DNA from: Coptis chinensis
Taxonomy: Eukaryota; Streptophyta; Magnoliopsida; Ranunculales; Ranunculaceae
DNA length: 64,000 nucleotides
Reading direction: 5' to 3'
Assembly (NCBI GenBank): GCA_015680905.1
Contig: CM027381.1
Location: 12,873,501 to 12,937,500 of the forward strand
Both the position numbers and the translations under genes were made by a program. Of the stretch, positions 12,894 through 24,713 are shown one piece after another (the first letter of the stretch is position 1; each line of letters starts with the position of its first letter). The notes beneath the pieces were generated by a model. It was given only the letters and a program-made list of their open reading frames with translations, was not told the DNA's origin and ran no database searches.

Positions 12894-12898
12894 TCTAT

Positions 12899-13540
12899 GA
12901 ACCAGGAAAAGATTCTGCAGAGCTTAAGGAAACTTATGTCCCCACCATCCTACCAAGTTCTAACACTCCAGATATATCTAGTGTTATGCCACCTGTTGAA
13001 GAAACTGTTGCAAAAGAAGTTGAAGGAACTACTGTGGACGTAAGTAAGAAGAAGCCATCACGAGTAACTCCACCTGTCACTCCACTATTTGTTACCAAGC
13101 CAACCGAAGCCGAAAGAAGAGAACCAATATTGAAAATCCACAAAGATCAAGTTTCCTTCAAACTAGTGAATACCGTGGAAGGATGACCAGTACAAGGAGA
13201 TTTTCGATGTATTTAAGAATTTGCATATTAATATCCCATTTTTGACCGCCATCAAGCAAGTTCTCTCGTATGCCAAGTTTGTGAAAGATCTAGTGAAAAA
13301 GAAGACCAACATTCCGAAAAAAGCTTTTATCGCTCAAAGATGTTCATCGTACCTACAAAATCTAGCGGTTGTAAAACTGAAAGATCCTGGAAGTCCAACT
13401 GTTACATGCAGAATTGGAGATTCTTTGGAGGAGCAAGCTTTATTAGATTTGGGTGCTAGTGTGAATCTTCTACCATATTTCGCTTTACGAAAGTTAGGCT
13501 TTGAAGGATCTAAAACCCGACCGATGTTACTTTATTAGCA
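12899..13540 (+). pseudogene. gag C terminus and aspartic protease of element A
   Basis: Continuation of the polyprotein after the solo LTR: a proline/valine-rich linker (12986-13186) and then protease (13221-13538). The active-site motif is ALLDLGASVNLLP, with DLG in place of the usual DTG/DSG. That form is common in Athila/Tat proteases. The C-terminal ILGRPFLATAN-type block is only partly recognisable in 13541-13720. A frameshift near 13186 and a stop at 13536 break it. Confidence 0.8.
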
Positions 13541-14033
13541 AGGCGAGATAGATCGATGAAGGTACCTAGAGGAATCATTGAAGACGCCATAGTCAAAATC
13601 GAAGATTTCTATTATTCGATTGATTTCATAGTACTTGACACGTAATCTACATCCGGTAAAGGCAGACCATTCTTAGCCACCGCAAATGCACTCATCAACC
13701 GGCCGAAATGGTAATATGACATTATCCTTTGGTTATGAGAGTCGAGACCAATGTTTTCCATATGTTACAAGAACCACGAGATGATGTGTTTGTGAACGAG
13801 GTATGTATGATTGAAGCGTTAGCACAAGATTATTTGACTCATTCATATCCTCACCGACGAAGTTATTGAAAGCTCGACCGCACTCGATCGGTGGAGGAAC
13901 TTAGTGTCGAGGCAATCAATGCGATTTTGGATTCATCACCTATCATGGATGAGAACAAGTTCGTGAGAAAAGTTTGAATCGCCTATGCCTAATGGACCAC
14001 TAAAGAGCTTAAGAAGGAGTCCCTAAGCTAGAA

Positions 14034-15600
14034 TTGAAGCCTTTGCCGTCTACACTCAAGTATGTTTTCTTGGGAGATTTGGGAATCTACCCAGTAGTCA
14101 TTGCATCAGATTTGACTGAGGAGCATGAATCCAGGTTAGTAACACTTTTAAAGGAACACAAGTCAGCTATAGGTTGGACAATTGATGATATCAAGGGGAT
14201 CAGCCCTATGATAGTTCAACATAGGATTCATTTGGAAGAGGATTCCCAGACTTCTAAGCAACCACAGAGGAGGCTTAATCCAAAGATGAAGGAAGTAGTT
14301 CGAGAAGAGGTCGTCAAACTCCTTGACGCCGGCATTATCTACCCTGTTTCTAATAGTCAATGGGTTAGTCCAGTTCAAGTTGTGCCGAAGAAGTCTGGAA
14401 CCACAATGATCGAGAACGAGAACAATGAGTTGATTCCAACCAGGATTCAGACTGGATAGAGAGTTTGCATCGACATACTGAGAAAAGCCAATAGCGATCA
14501 AGGAAAGACCATTTTCCATTGCTATTCATCGATCAGATGTTAGAAAGATTAGCTGGACAAGCTTACTACTGCTTTCTTGATGGTTACTCAGGATATTTTC
14601 AAATCCATATTCACCTTGAGGACCAAGAGAAGATCACATTCACATGTCCGTTCGGAATATTCCCTTACTGTCGTATGCCTTTCGGTCTATGCAATGCACC
14701 GGCCACTTTTTAGCGTTGCATGATGAGTACTTTTGACGACATGGTGGAGAAATACATGGAAGTTTTTATGGATGATATTTTAGTTTTTGGATCATCTTTT
14801 GAAGATTGCCTACACCATCTCTCCTTAGTACTTAAACGTTGTTGCGATACCAACTTAGTTCTGAACTGGGAAAAGTGTCACTTCATGGTAAAGAAAGGGA
14901 TAGTCTTTGGGTCACCAAGTTTCAAAGGAAGGAATTCTAGTAGATCGAAATTAAGATTGATATTATAAAGGATCTACCCAAACCAAGAACTGCCAAAGAT
15001 ATATCGTGCCTTCCTAGGTCACGGGGATTCTACCGTCGATTTATCAAGGATTTCAGCAGAATTGCAAGACCGCTGTCACATCTGTTAGGGAAAGATATTA
15101 TCTTTGATTTTGATACATCATGTGTTGAAGCTTTTATGAAGTTAAAGGAAGCACTCACTTCAGTACCAATCATTCGTGCTCCCGACTGGAGCCAGCCATT
15201 TGAGATAATGTGTGATGCATCTGATTATGCTATAGGAGCCGTTCTAGGACAAAGAGACAAGAAAGTGCCGTACGCAATCTATTATGCTAGCAAGACTCTA
15301 AGTAAAGCTCAGATTAATTATTCTACCACTGAGAAGGAACTCTTAGTCATCGTCTATTCTCTTGACAAATTTTGACAATATCTGATAGGTTCAAAGGTGA
15401 TTGTTTATACTGACCATGCTGCCTTCCATCATTTACTCGCTAAGCAGGATGCCAAGCCTAGGTTGATCCGATGGATACTACTTTTACAAGAATTTGATTT
15501 GGAGATACGTGATAAGAAAGGAACAGAGAATGTCGTTGCTGATCACCTTTCTAGATTGTTAGTGGAGAATACGGAAGACAGCTTACAAATCGTGAGACTT
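14034..15600 (+). pseudogene. pol: Reverse transcriptase and RNase H of element A
   Basis: RT: the thumb-proximal start (LLDAGIIYPVSNSQWVSP) is at 14034-14459. The first catalytic Asp lies in CFLDGYSGYFQIH (14519-14713), followed by the CPFGIFPYCRMPFGLCNAP block. The catalytic pair sits in FMDDILVFGS (14720-14968). RNase H follows: MCDASDYAIGAVLG (Asp), YSTTEKELL (Glu), VIVYTDHAA (Asp) and [11 protein letters not shown] (Asp), so all four catalytic acids are kept. At least two frameshifts (frame changes after 14459 and after 14968) and stops at 14457, 14711 and 15373 make it a pseudogene. The conservation indicates a once competent Ty3-gypsy polymerase. Confidence 0.93.
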
Positions 15601-15614
15601 TTCCTGATGAACAA

Positions 15615-17060
15615 TTGTTCAAGATATCGGTACCATGGTATGGCCACATCGCAAATTATCTTGTGACCGACAAGGTACCATCGCATTGGAGCAAGCAGGA
15701 AAAAGATTTATTCTACTCAAAGGCCAGATATTATTTTTGGGATGATCCATACTTATTCAAGAAGTGTTCGGATCAGATTATTAGAAGATGCATCCCAGAA
15801 TCGAAACAGGAATCCATTTTATCATTCTGTCATGATCAGCCTTGCGGAGGACACTTTGGCCCGCAATATACTGTAGACAAGGTATTACAAGCTGGATTCT
15901 ATTGGCCTACTCTTTTTAAAGATGCAAATGTTTATTGCAAAGCATGTCCGAGATGCTAATTTTTGGGTAAGACCTCGAAAAGGTTCGAGTGGCCTCAACA
16001 ACCGATCCTTATCTCAGAAATCTTTGATGTATGGGGTATAGATTTCATGGGACCATTTCTGCCTTCTTTTGGTCACACCTACATTCTACTGGCTGTGGAC
16101 TATGTTTCAAAGTTAATTGAAGCAGCTCCTACAAAGACCGCCGATCATAAAGTCGTCGTGGACTTTCTGAAGAAGAACATTCTACCAAGATTTGGAACAC
16201 CGAGAGGCATCATCAGTGATAACGGTTCTCACTTCTGTAACCGTGTATTTGGGAATCTTATGGCAAAGTATGGAGTAATTCACAAGCTAGCTTTACCATA
16301 TCATCCTCAGACTAATGGTCAAGTAGAAGTTTCGAATAGGGAAATCAAGAGTATTCTGGAGAAGACAGTTAATCCTTCTAGGAAAGACTGGTCTCTTAGA
16401 CTCCAAGATGCACTATGGGCATACTAAACATCATTCAAAACACCCATAGGGATGTCGCCCTATCGCTTGGTGTATGGAAAGGCGTGTCATCTACCTGTTA
16501 AGTTAGAACATAAAGCCTACTGGGCAGTGAAAGAGATGAATTTCAGCCTAGATCAAGTAGGAGAAAGGAGGAAGCTTCAGATCAGTGAATTAGAGGAATT
16601 GAGAAGTGATGCTTATGATAAGTCAAGGATTTACAAGGATAAGACTAAAGCATTACATGACGTAAGAATTCGAAGAGAGAATTTGAACCCTCGACGTAGG
16701 TTCCGGGTCTACAACTCTCGTCTAGAAATTTTCCCTAGAAAGTTGAGATCTAGATGGACGGGACCGTTTATAGTAAGACATGTCACACCTTTTGGAGCTA
16801 TTGAAGTAGAAGACATAAAGAGAAGGACTCGTTTCAAAGTTAACGCTCATCGACTGAAGTCTTTTCGAGTTACCCACCGGGGCGTGGAGGCCGTTTTTCT
16901 CAAGGATCCGGTTTATCAGACCACTGTTGAAGCGGAAAATTGGGGTAAGTTACCTACACACCTTAAAGATTACATTCTATGTCTTGTTGAACCTGTTACT
17001 CTGTTTAGTTTAAGTTTTTTGCATGAGGAAGCCAAAGCCGTCGTAAGCTTGACTCCTTAG
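15615..17060 (+). pseudogene. Integrase of element A
   Basis: One frame throughout, broken by stops at 15957 and 16425. The HHCC zinc domain is at 15800-15956 (HDQPCGGHFG, then YCKACPRC). The catalytic core has D in [10 protein letters not shown] in [11 protein letters not shown] and E in [16 protein letters not shown], so the DDE triad is intact. The C-terminal part (16452-17060) has the [20 protein letters not shown] block and then a basic region ([14 protein letters not shown]) and SRWTGPF. There is no chromodomain. This matches Athila/Tat integrases and separates the element from chromoviruses. The integrase would insert cDNA into host DNA. Confidence 0.93.
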
Positions 17061-17887
17061 GATCTCATTAGTATAGGTGCCACCGATAGCCGGGCCCTCA
17101 GATTTTCATAACTTTATCCTTTACTGAGAGGAGTTGCAAGTGCCGGAGTTAAAGTCTCATAACTCTAGTAGACCGAGTATAAAATGTCTACAAGAAGTAA
17201 GCATATTGTTGAGAGATCAGTTTTGAGGTGGGAATACTAGTCTTGAGGATCTGACTATAAAAGACTCAAAAGTCTTGAGAATCTGACTTTAAAGGACTCA
17301 CATTATATCTTGACGATCTGACTATAAAAGACTCAAAAAGTCTTGAGAATCGACTTTAAAGGACTCACATTATGTCTTGGGGATCGACATAAAAGAACTT
17401 AATAAAAAAGAAAAAAAAAATTGTTTATATGGGTTTGGGTCGAATCAGTTCACATTTCAGCACAACTCATTCTCTTCCCCACACCACCTCAAAACCCTAA
17501 ACTAGAATAGCTACCACCACCACCACCCATTGCCGGAAATCAGTTGAGGAATCATCCCCTAAGAATTCCAAACCTCACCACTCAATTGTGTATCTGGGAC
17601 ACATCAATTTTACCTACCCCTTGCGTCCAGACGCAACCAAACCAAATTTTTTGATTTTTTGCATTTTGGCACCACCACTTCATCCCATTTTCATATATAT
17701 CGTTCACAAAACAGCATAAGCTACCCACCATTGCCATTTTCCAAAGATACCATCAAATTTCACACCCCGCCAAAATCAAAATTTTGAACTTGACCTGTGT
17801 GTCTGGGACGCATAAGATTGCACTGCGATTTGCGTCTAGACGCATCAGCTCGACCAGTGAATAGTAATTATATTTTTACCGTTTTAG

Positions 17888-18250
17888 TTGTCGTTGTTCG
17901 TTTTCGTTTGTTTGATTATTATGGAAGCCTTAAAAGAGATACATCCGGAGTTGAAGTTTGGGAATTTTTTCGAGCAAGAGGGTCTCTCGACACACTTTGG
18001 AAATGCCATATCGACGCTGAGTTGGGATGTGTTTTTGTATGACGAGAACGACTCGTATGATGAGGGTCTGGTTAGATAGTTTTTCGGTGCTATAGACCAT
18101 TTCATACCAGAGACGAGTGAGCTTGTGTTGAAATTTGAGATAGACGAGTTTAAGTTGACGAGGGAGATGCTCCAGGAGTTCACCCAGATTCCAATGTACG
18201 AGGGGATGAGACACCAGCTTCGGAGGATTGAAGGATTACCATGGACGTCT
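17888..18250 (+). pseudogene. Env-like / accessory ORF remnant of element A
   Basis: An ORF starting at 17920 (MEALKEIHPELKFG) runs through a stop at 18077 to about 18250 (EFKLTREMLQEFTQIP). It lies between integrase and the 3' LTR, where Athila elements carry a poorly conserved env-like ORF often annotated as 'putative plant transposon protein'. I see the same general hydrophobic/charged pattern but no transmembrane segment or signal peptide in what remains. From 18250 to 18960 the frame is lost. Assignment rests mainly on position. Confidence 0.5.
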
Positions 18251-19156
18251 TAGCCCACATGCGAGGGGTTAATCAAGCAGGGCGACGTTAATACCATGTC
18301 TCTCGAAGAACCGCCAGCTAGCATACAGATGGCTTTGTAACAACGTAGTAGGCACGGGTGAGTGAGAACACTTTATACCAGCTTGGTCTACACTTGCTTT
18401 GGATGTTGATAACTAGGGGCGTTATAATCAGATGTGTAGATTTATTCTTAGAAGGTCAGGAATATGAAGAGAAAGAAGGTGGAGCATTCTAAGATAGCTC
18501 CGGTCATAGCCACAAAGATCATGGAAGGCTTAGGATTTAGATCACCGCTTTCGGATGAGACTCGAGAGCTATGATCCTAAGAGTATTTTGGCTACGAGGA
18601 CCGTGGGAGAATGGAGCTTCGAGTACTTAGATGTGCGGGGACAACAGGCGTGCCACAGAGTCGCACCACACCCCCTACCGAAAGTATGATTTTGGAAACA
18701 TAGCACCCTATCAAGCTATAGAGGATCAGAACATGAGGGCTGCTATGATACATATGTAGAGGGGGATGCAGGCATTGTTGAACATCAAAGGACTACCGAA
18801 GCAAAGACCACCCATAGACTTTCGGGACTGACGAGGTCAGTAGATACCCTAGCTGGTAGTGTTGACGAGATTAAAGAGCGGGTAGTCAGGCTGGAGAGTC
18901 GACCGAGAGGCGGATGAGCAGATAGAGGACATCGTAACGTCAAAGGCCGCCACGAGTAGTTTTGAGCACTGTTTGCTTAGTAGGATTAGTTACTTTAATA
19001 ATCCTGTATTTGTTTTGTTTCTTGAACTAATTATATTTGATTTTCTCTATTTTGTGAGCTTAACCTTTATATGACAGAGAAAGATCAAAATATTGATATT
19101 CGGCATCAATGGTAATATCCTACTTTTTTCTCATCCATTTCATTTACTTCTTTATA

Positions 19157-19170
19157 CATTGAGGTCAATG
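19157..19170 (+). other. AGGA-type stem-loop, internal copy (element A)
   Basis: CATTG-AGGT-CAATG, five paired bases and a four-base loop, followed 11 bases later by a GGGGAGGG tract. It corresponds in position to the CTTTG-AGGA-CAAAG hairpins of elements B1, C and D. Confidence 0.55.
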
Positions 19171-20907
19171 CATGCATAATGTAGGGGAGGGTGTACTTGA
19201 GAAATGAATTTCGAAAATTAGTTTTCAAAAACAAAAATATTTTTGTTTCTATATCAGTAGCATGAGAAAAATGAATTTTAATGATGAGTATGGGATATAT
19301 ATTCTATACTGCTTAGTGTTGAGTTTGATAGATAGTTAATATTATTGGTTTCATTACTGCTTAGACTATTTATTTTGCTCGGACATAGTTCTTGTTGATA
19401 GAATTCTTTATCAAGGCACCACCATAATACTTGGTCAGTTTTGTGTACTTTTGATAGAAGAGAGATTTAAACCCCAAGTAAACTGGAAGTAGAATTTTTT
19501 TTGACTTAGCCCGTGAGACTTGAGCTTTATACCCATTCTTTGGAGAGTTCTTACGAAAAATCCGAGTCTTAGTGACTCAACATCTTTCAGTTCTTTATGT
19601 CATTGTAATATAGTCTCATTATTTGTTGATTTGGTTAATCACGAAGTGACATCAACTGGGGAGATAGCCATTAGGTCTTGTAGTCTATTTGAAACAGAGT
19701 ATCATATTGAGAAGTCAAGTAGTGAACCTATTCAGCCTTTATCCCACCTAGTAGGACTATCATGTTAAACCTTTTTGAGCATTACAATAAGCCATTTTCT
19801 TTCATAAAACCCTTTACCCTTTACCCAACTCCAGACAAGAACTATAGCCAAAATCTTTATCAGCCATACCCATATGTTTTTGAGAATACGAGGGGCAAAA
19901 AAGAGGAAGAAATAGCACAAAAGGAAGATTACAAGGAAATACCAGAGAGATACAATGAAGACCATCATTCTGTTCTAAGTGAAAGAAGCTAGTGGAAAAC
20001 AAGCATATCCAGTACTAATCAAGGATATACCACTGAGTCTTTAAAAAAAAAAAAAAAAAAAGTTGAACAGAATGGATGGAAAAGCTAAGACAAAGGAAGA
20101 ATTTTCTCTGCAATACAGAATTTGAAGAAATCTTCCAAAGAATAAAGCAAAACCCTTAGTGTTTTTCAGAAACAACCTTAGAATCCTTTTTACCTTTCAT
20201 AAACCAATACCCAAGCCAAGTTACAACCCATGACTTATCACTACAGTATGGTATAACGTCTAGAATAGGTGAGAGGATGCTAAAGTGAAGGACCCGACAC
20301 TTCATATGTGATTGACATTCTTTCCATGAGACTACTTTTATTTAGAAGTCTGTTTTTCAAGGTAGTATGTGGGATGTTCGTATGCATTATTCTTTTCCCC
20401 ACATACATGAGGTAAAATAGTAGACCATCTTCTGAGAGATTTTTTTTTGAGAGTATGACCGGTGAGGATTGAAAGTTGAGATTATCTACCTATGGTAAAC
20501 TAGGGATTCCGTTTCTTGGATAGGAGAGTATAGAAGATTGACTAAGTACACACATAAGCCTTGATTAAGAATTTTGTTAATTTTTACTATCTTCCATCAT
20601 AATTTATGAGTCTTTGCAGCAATGTAGTTAGCAATGGAGACTGTCTGTTTGAGTAAGCACTAAGTGGGTAAGGAATTTCTCTCTCTGAAAAATACTATCA
20701 TTCTTGAACATGTTATTGATTATTTTGTGTGTATATCACCTGGAAACCCTCACGAGACTATAACTTGTCCTTTTTGGGGAACTTAAAGGTTTAAAGCCTT
20801 GTTGCATATGGTAAATGCAATCGCGATGCCTGCAAAAATCAGTTAGGATTTTATTTTTTGTTATTAGGATGTGATTTTGATCACTTATCTATTTTTTTTT
20901 ATCTTAT

Positions 20908-20925
20908 TTGCTAAGAGACTAGCAA
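20908..20925 (+). other. Stem-loop before polypurine tract (element A)
   Basis: TTGCTA-AGAGAC-TAGCAA, a perfect six-base stem directly upstream of the TTTGGAG tract and the 3' LTR. It occupies the same place as the TTGCTTG-AGGA-CAAGCAA hairpin of families B to D. Confidence 0.55.
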
Positions 20926-20943
20926 AAGGCTAGTTTGGAGTTG

Positions 20944-22520
20944 TGATAAGTACTCAAAAAGTGCTATTTAACCCTCGATTATACCTCTTGTTTAGCCATC
21001 TTAGTGGACTAATAGTGTTTATAAGTTGTGTTTTAAGATTCTACAGGTGAAAAAAGAGAGTTTTGTAGAATATTAGAGAAAAAGGGGTAAAACGGAGCAA
21101 TTCGGAGCATTAAAGATCACATGGGAGGCCCGTGGACAATCATGGAGAAGGCCAAGGAATTGGAGCTATTAAAGATGCGACTTGGACCTATTTTAAAGCC
21201 TATTTGGAAGCCCAAGGCCAAAGGATTTGTTGCTTGGACCAAAGCCCGCAAAAGAGGATAGAAGGATAGAGCAGAAGAGACAAAATCAGCTAATGCGTCT
21301 GGGACGCATGGACCGAGTGTCTAGACGCATTGATTGCATCTGAGACGCATGAATAGTGTGTCCAGACGCATGGATCGACACTGTAGCCAATTTATTCTCA
21401 GTTTTGGAGACAAAGTTGGACTCTGAAAGAAGTCTATTTGTATTAGGAAACAAATGACGGTTTGGAATGCTTCTAGAGCTCATTGTAATCTCTATAAATA
21501 GAGGGCCTAAGTGCCTCATGTAATTTTCCAATTCACTTATATTCTTGTCTCTAGAACTTGAGGCAGATAGAGATTAATAATAAAAGATCAGTTTTAACTA
21601 GCTGAGTCTTAATAAATTAGTCTTTCTAGTCTTATGTTCTTCGACTCTTCTTCTTCTCGTTCTTCGTGTTCTTCCTTCTTTATGAAAGGCTAATCTTCTC
21701 CTTCAAGGGAGGAGATGAAGCCAGTGCTTAAGGTTTAATGATTCTTCTGGTTTATGGTGTTCTTCAATCAGGTTAGTTCTTTATGTTTTTAGTTATTAGT
21801 TCCATTGCCCACACTAGGGGATGGAAGTATAGAATAAGGTTTATGTTTAGCAATATTAATATCATGCTAGTGTTCTTTACTTTTCTTCTAGTAATATAGT
21901 TCTTTAGAGTTAGGGAAGTATTCTTTGTGTTGCCTTAGAAGGGGTAGCTCAGGGAGTGGCTGCCTAGGGGAAGTATTCTTTGTGTTTGCCTTAAGTGGTG
22001 ATTCATTGAATGGCCGCCCTATTAGGAAGTACTCCTTGATGTTGCTCTCGGTAATACATTGAATGGCTGCCCGAGCTTACATAAAAAGAAAGAAGATATT
22101 CATACCATAAACATAGGAACAACCTTAAGTAGAGTTAATTGTTAATGATGTTTTGTCCAAAAGGGCATCGACACTCGCTCTATTGCCTAATTGTAGTATA
22201 CTAGTAAGAACAAGCATGAAGCAGAAGGTCATAGATGAAAAGTATTGGTGGATTCTAATCTCTTGAATTCCCTCTCTTATAAATTCTCAATAGTTTAGTT
22301 AATTTAGTTTAGTTTAGCATTAGAATCTAAAATCTCTACAATCATAGTTTTTAATCCCTTAAACCCCCTTTCTAGTCCTGTCCTTCACATAACATACACT
22401 TAAAAGTGGAACGATACCCTATTCATCCTTTACTTATTAAGGGATAATTAGGTTTTGATACGCTTTTATTTTGTTCAACGACCATACACCATCTACATAC
22501 ACAAAAAGGAAGCATTGTTA
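20944..22520 (+). repeat. 3' LTR of element A
   Basis: Direct repeat of 7958-9536 with scattered substitutions and small indels (a few percent by eye). The last bases read TTGTTA rather than TTGTCA. A TATA box lies at 21492-21500. The GCGTC/GACGC palindromic block is at 21294-21377. Confidence 0.93.
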
Positions 22521-22766
22521 TTAACCACTGAAAACAATTTTTTCTAGTCCTTGTTAGACCAACCAACCCAACCTTTCATACTTCGGGGTGGCTTTGCAAC
22601 TGCTTTGTTCCACCTCCAGATGACACTTGAATAGTATATATTGTAATACAGTGTTACTTACACCCTACAACCATGTCAATCAGTCAATGTATGGTCCCAC
22701 TTTTCTTGTGCCAAAAGAAACAAGGTCGATTTGAATCGACAACTCTTTCTCAATATGTTAATATTT
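22521..22766. other. Host-like unique DNA
   Basis: No similarity to other parts of the window and no coding signal. It would have been contiguous with 7815-7957 before element A inserted. Confidence 0.4.
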
Positions 22767-22767
22767 A

Positions 22768-22778
22768 GTCCCACATGA
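22768..22778 (+). promoter_or_regulatory. Plant snRNA upstream sequence element (USE), degenerate
   Basis: GTCCCACATGA, against the plant snRNA USE RTCCCACATCG, so 9 of 11 match. A TTATAA lies 33 bases after it (22811), the USE-TATA spacing used by Pol II snRNA genes. However, that TATA is only about 11 bases before the RNA start instead of about 30, which suggests a deletion. Confidence 0.6.
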
Positions 22779-22821
22779 ATGAGCTACTTGGATGGGAAGA
22801 GAATGCAAAGTTATAACAAAC

Positions 22822-22987
22822 AGACTTATCTGGACAGGGTTAATGGGTGATCGAGAAGGCACATGGCCTAGGTTAGTGACCTCCATTGCACTTAGGAGGG
22901 GGTGCTCACCTAAGGTATCTCCAAGTGGGATAATCTACGTCACAATTTGTTGTAGTGGTACGTGTTCGTGTCGTGTAGCCCTTGCCC
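22822..22987 (+). ncRNA. U1: U1 spliceosomal snRNA gene copy, probably a pseudogene
   Basis: About 165 bp, close to the ~162-nt plant U1 length, and colinear with it throughout. The 5' end AGACTTATCTGG stands for the canonical ATACTTACCTGG. Other retained landmarks are AATGGGTGATC, CATGGCCTAGG, AGTGACCTCCATTGCACT (the U1A-type loop core), GTGCTCACCTAAGG, AAGTGGGA, TCTACGTCA and the Sm-site core AATTTGT at 22944-22950. The 3' terminal stem is weakened and the U1-70K loop is altered. Within the splice-site-pairing end, position 2 is T to G and position 8 is C to T. The latter is the base that pairs with intron G+1. With the disturbed promoter this argues for a pseudogene. The identity as U1-derived is secure; expression is not. 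Confidence 0.88.
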
Positions 22988-23514
22988 CCTACCAATTCAA
23001 AGATCCAATCTTCTCTGAGCTATTGTTTTTATTTTCTAATTGAAGCAAATTATTGGTAAAGCATGACTATTTTCTAGCAATTGTACAAAATTAAAGCCGG
23101 TATCTGGTGCTGAGATGGAAAAGTGTTTCCTAGTTGTAATGTAAAATCTATCTAATTGATTAATTTTTACGGGTGCCAATGTAAAGTTTCTTTAGAGCAA
23201 TGCTCTAATGGTCACTAAGGTCACTAACTTATGAGCAGTACAAGATTATTTGTTCAAACGTTTCATCACATTATGATTGTTTGCAGTTGGGTTTAATTTT
23301 GGTTGGGTTTAATTTTGCTACTGTGAGTCTGTGACTTGATTCTCAGGTTTGAAAAATGTAATATTGCAATATTAGCAGTATCTTCTTACATTTCTTCTAG
23401 AAGAACTAGAATGTTGTTGATACATAGTTATTTGATTCACTTATTTTGTCGCAGATTACTTCTTGTTTCTCTTCCAATTATCGACCGTCAAGCTGCAACA
23501 TATGAATTGCCTAT
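22988..23514. other. Host-like unique DNA between U1 copy and element B1
   Basis: AT-rich, no recognisable gene. It ends with CCTAT (23510-23514), the left target-site copy of element B1. Confidence 0.4.
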
Positions 23515-24674
23515 TGATAAAAGTGATTTTACGTATTCTAACTATCTATGCATAAACACAAATAATCATAATACGTAAATACGTGTTTATATCAATATTC
23601 CTACTCTCAATAACGAAGTAATATATTAGAGTCAGGATTCGTTCCACTCTTAAACCTTCAAGACTTAAATAGAATTCAACTACTCGACACAAGGAACAAT
23701 GGTGAACAATGAGAGTAGTGTGTGATGTGAAATTTCTAATATCATTATACTATCATTTCTATATGAAATTGAATACAACATAATCTAAAGATTCTAACTT
23801 TATGAAATTTAACTAAACAATAATCCAACCCAACATCAATAACTACGAAATGACTAACAACCAAGAAATGAAATTAGATCTAAGCAATATATAAATGACA
23901 AAATCGAATTTGATCAATAATAAACTACTTTATTTATCTAATGAAGTAATAACAATATTTTAATACTTTAAATTAAAACAAGGGAAATGAAAACTAATTA
24001 AAATGGAGATTTAATTCTAGATCTAAAAATTATTCTAACCCTAAACTCCATTAACATTAGCTTCCTAACCTAACTTATTTTCTAACCTAACTATCTACCA
24101 TTAACAAAGAGCTAAGCTTTTGTTTTTATATGTTCAGATCCAAAAATCGTGCATGGGCTTGGAGCCACGTTTTGGGCCAGAGAATCAGGCCCAAAACCCA
24201 ATACTTTCAGTCCAAAAAGGCCTCTTCAGCTGCAGTTGACTTTGACAGACTTTTTGTCCACTTCTGCTCCTCTGATTGGGCCAACAATTGGACCATTGGA
24301 AAGCTCTTTCCGAGCCGGTCGTTTTGACATAAGGTAGGCCCAATTCCGAGGTCTGAGTCCAAAGATATGGTATTCGGAAGTTCTGTTGACTTTGTGCACT
24401 GTTTCTGCCCGCGTGGACTTTGACTTTTCATCTTTTGACAGGGCTTTATAGAGCCTTTGTCTTCTTGGAAATTGGCCTTTAATCACAGAACTCCTTAGCA
24501 ACCGACCTTTGCTCCTTTATCTCGCTAAAGTGACACATTTCTGCACATAATGGACTTTGAAGCCTGAAATGCATAAAAACACGTGTCGATGATTAACTCT
24601 TACTTATTATTCACATAATTGGTCTAAAAGTACGATTGTTAAGGGGTTAAAACTACAGTTTTGGGCTCTTATCA
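23515..24674 (-). repeat. 3' LTR of element B1
   Basis: 1160 bp, element-strand ends TGATAAGAGCC and TTTTATCA. A TATA-like ATATAAAAAC (element strand) lies near 24120-24130, matching the position in the solo LTR at 11396-12893. Confidence 0.93.
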
Positions 24675-24693
24675 AACCACCCCCAAACAACAT

Positions 24694-24713
24694 TTTGCTT
24701 GTCCTCAAGCAAA
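24694..24713 (-). other. Stem-loop before polypurine tract (element B1)
   Basis: On the element strand TTTGCTTG-type stem: TTGCTTG-AGGA-CAAGCAA with one extra outer T-A pair, eight pairs in all with loop AGGA. It lies immediately upstream of the GTTTGGGGGTGG tract and the 3' LTR. Confidence 0.65.

Larger units (their letters stand above)
18960..20943 (+). other. 3' untranslated region of element A
   Basis: Non-coding, AT-rich. It holds a CATTG-AGGT-CAATG stem-loop at 19157-19170 followed by a G-rich run (GTAGGGGAGGG), an A20 tract near 20043, a second stem-loop at 20908-20925 and a weak polypurine tract (GGCTAGTTTGGAG) directly before the 3' LTR. Small ORFs at 19520-19992 look like chance frames. 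Confidence 0.6.
7958..22520 (+). mobile_element. Element A: Athila-like Ty3-gypsy LTR retrotransposon
   Basis: Two direct repeats of about 1.58 kb bound an internal region of about 11.4 kb with gag, protease, RT, RNase H, integrase and a downstream env-like ORF, in that order. The flanks are ATAAC (7953-7957) and TTAAC (22521-22525), a 5-bp target duplication with one mismatch. The primer site after the 5' LTR resembles the tRNA-Asp type. The integrase has no chromodomain, there is no second RNase H before the integrase, and the protease motif is DLGAS. Together these point to the Athila branch rather than Tat or chromoviruses. Multiple stops make it non-autonomous today. A solo LTR of family B sits inside its gag-pol region. 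Confidence 0.92.

Noticed and set aside
9539..17060. Endogenous pararetrovirus
   Set aside because: There are LTRs, a tRNA-Asp-type primer site, an integrase with DDE motif and a target duplication; no movement protein or coat protein motif. This is Ty3-gypsy.
20041..20062. A20 tract as a LINE or retrogene tail
   Set aside because: No LINE or processed gene sequence lies upstream and no flanking duplication was seen; it is within the element A 3' region.
22792..23043. An 83-codon plus-strand ORF
   Set aside because: It runs through the U1 snRNA sequence, whose conserved landmarks explain the region; the protein shows no family resemblance.
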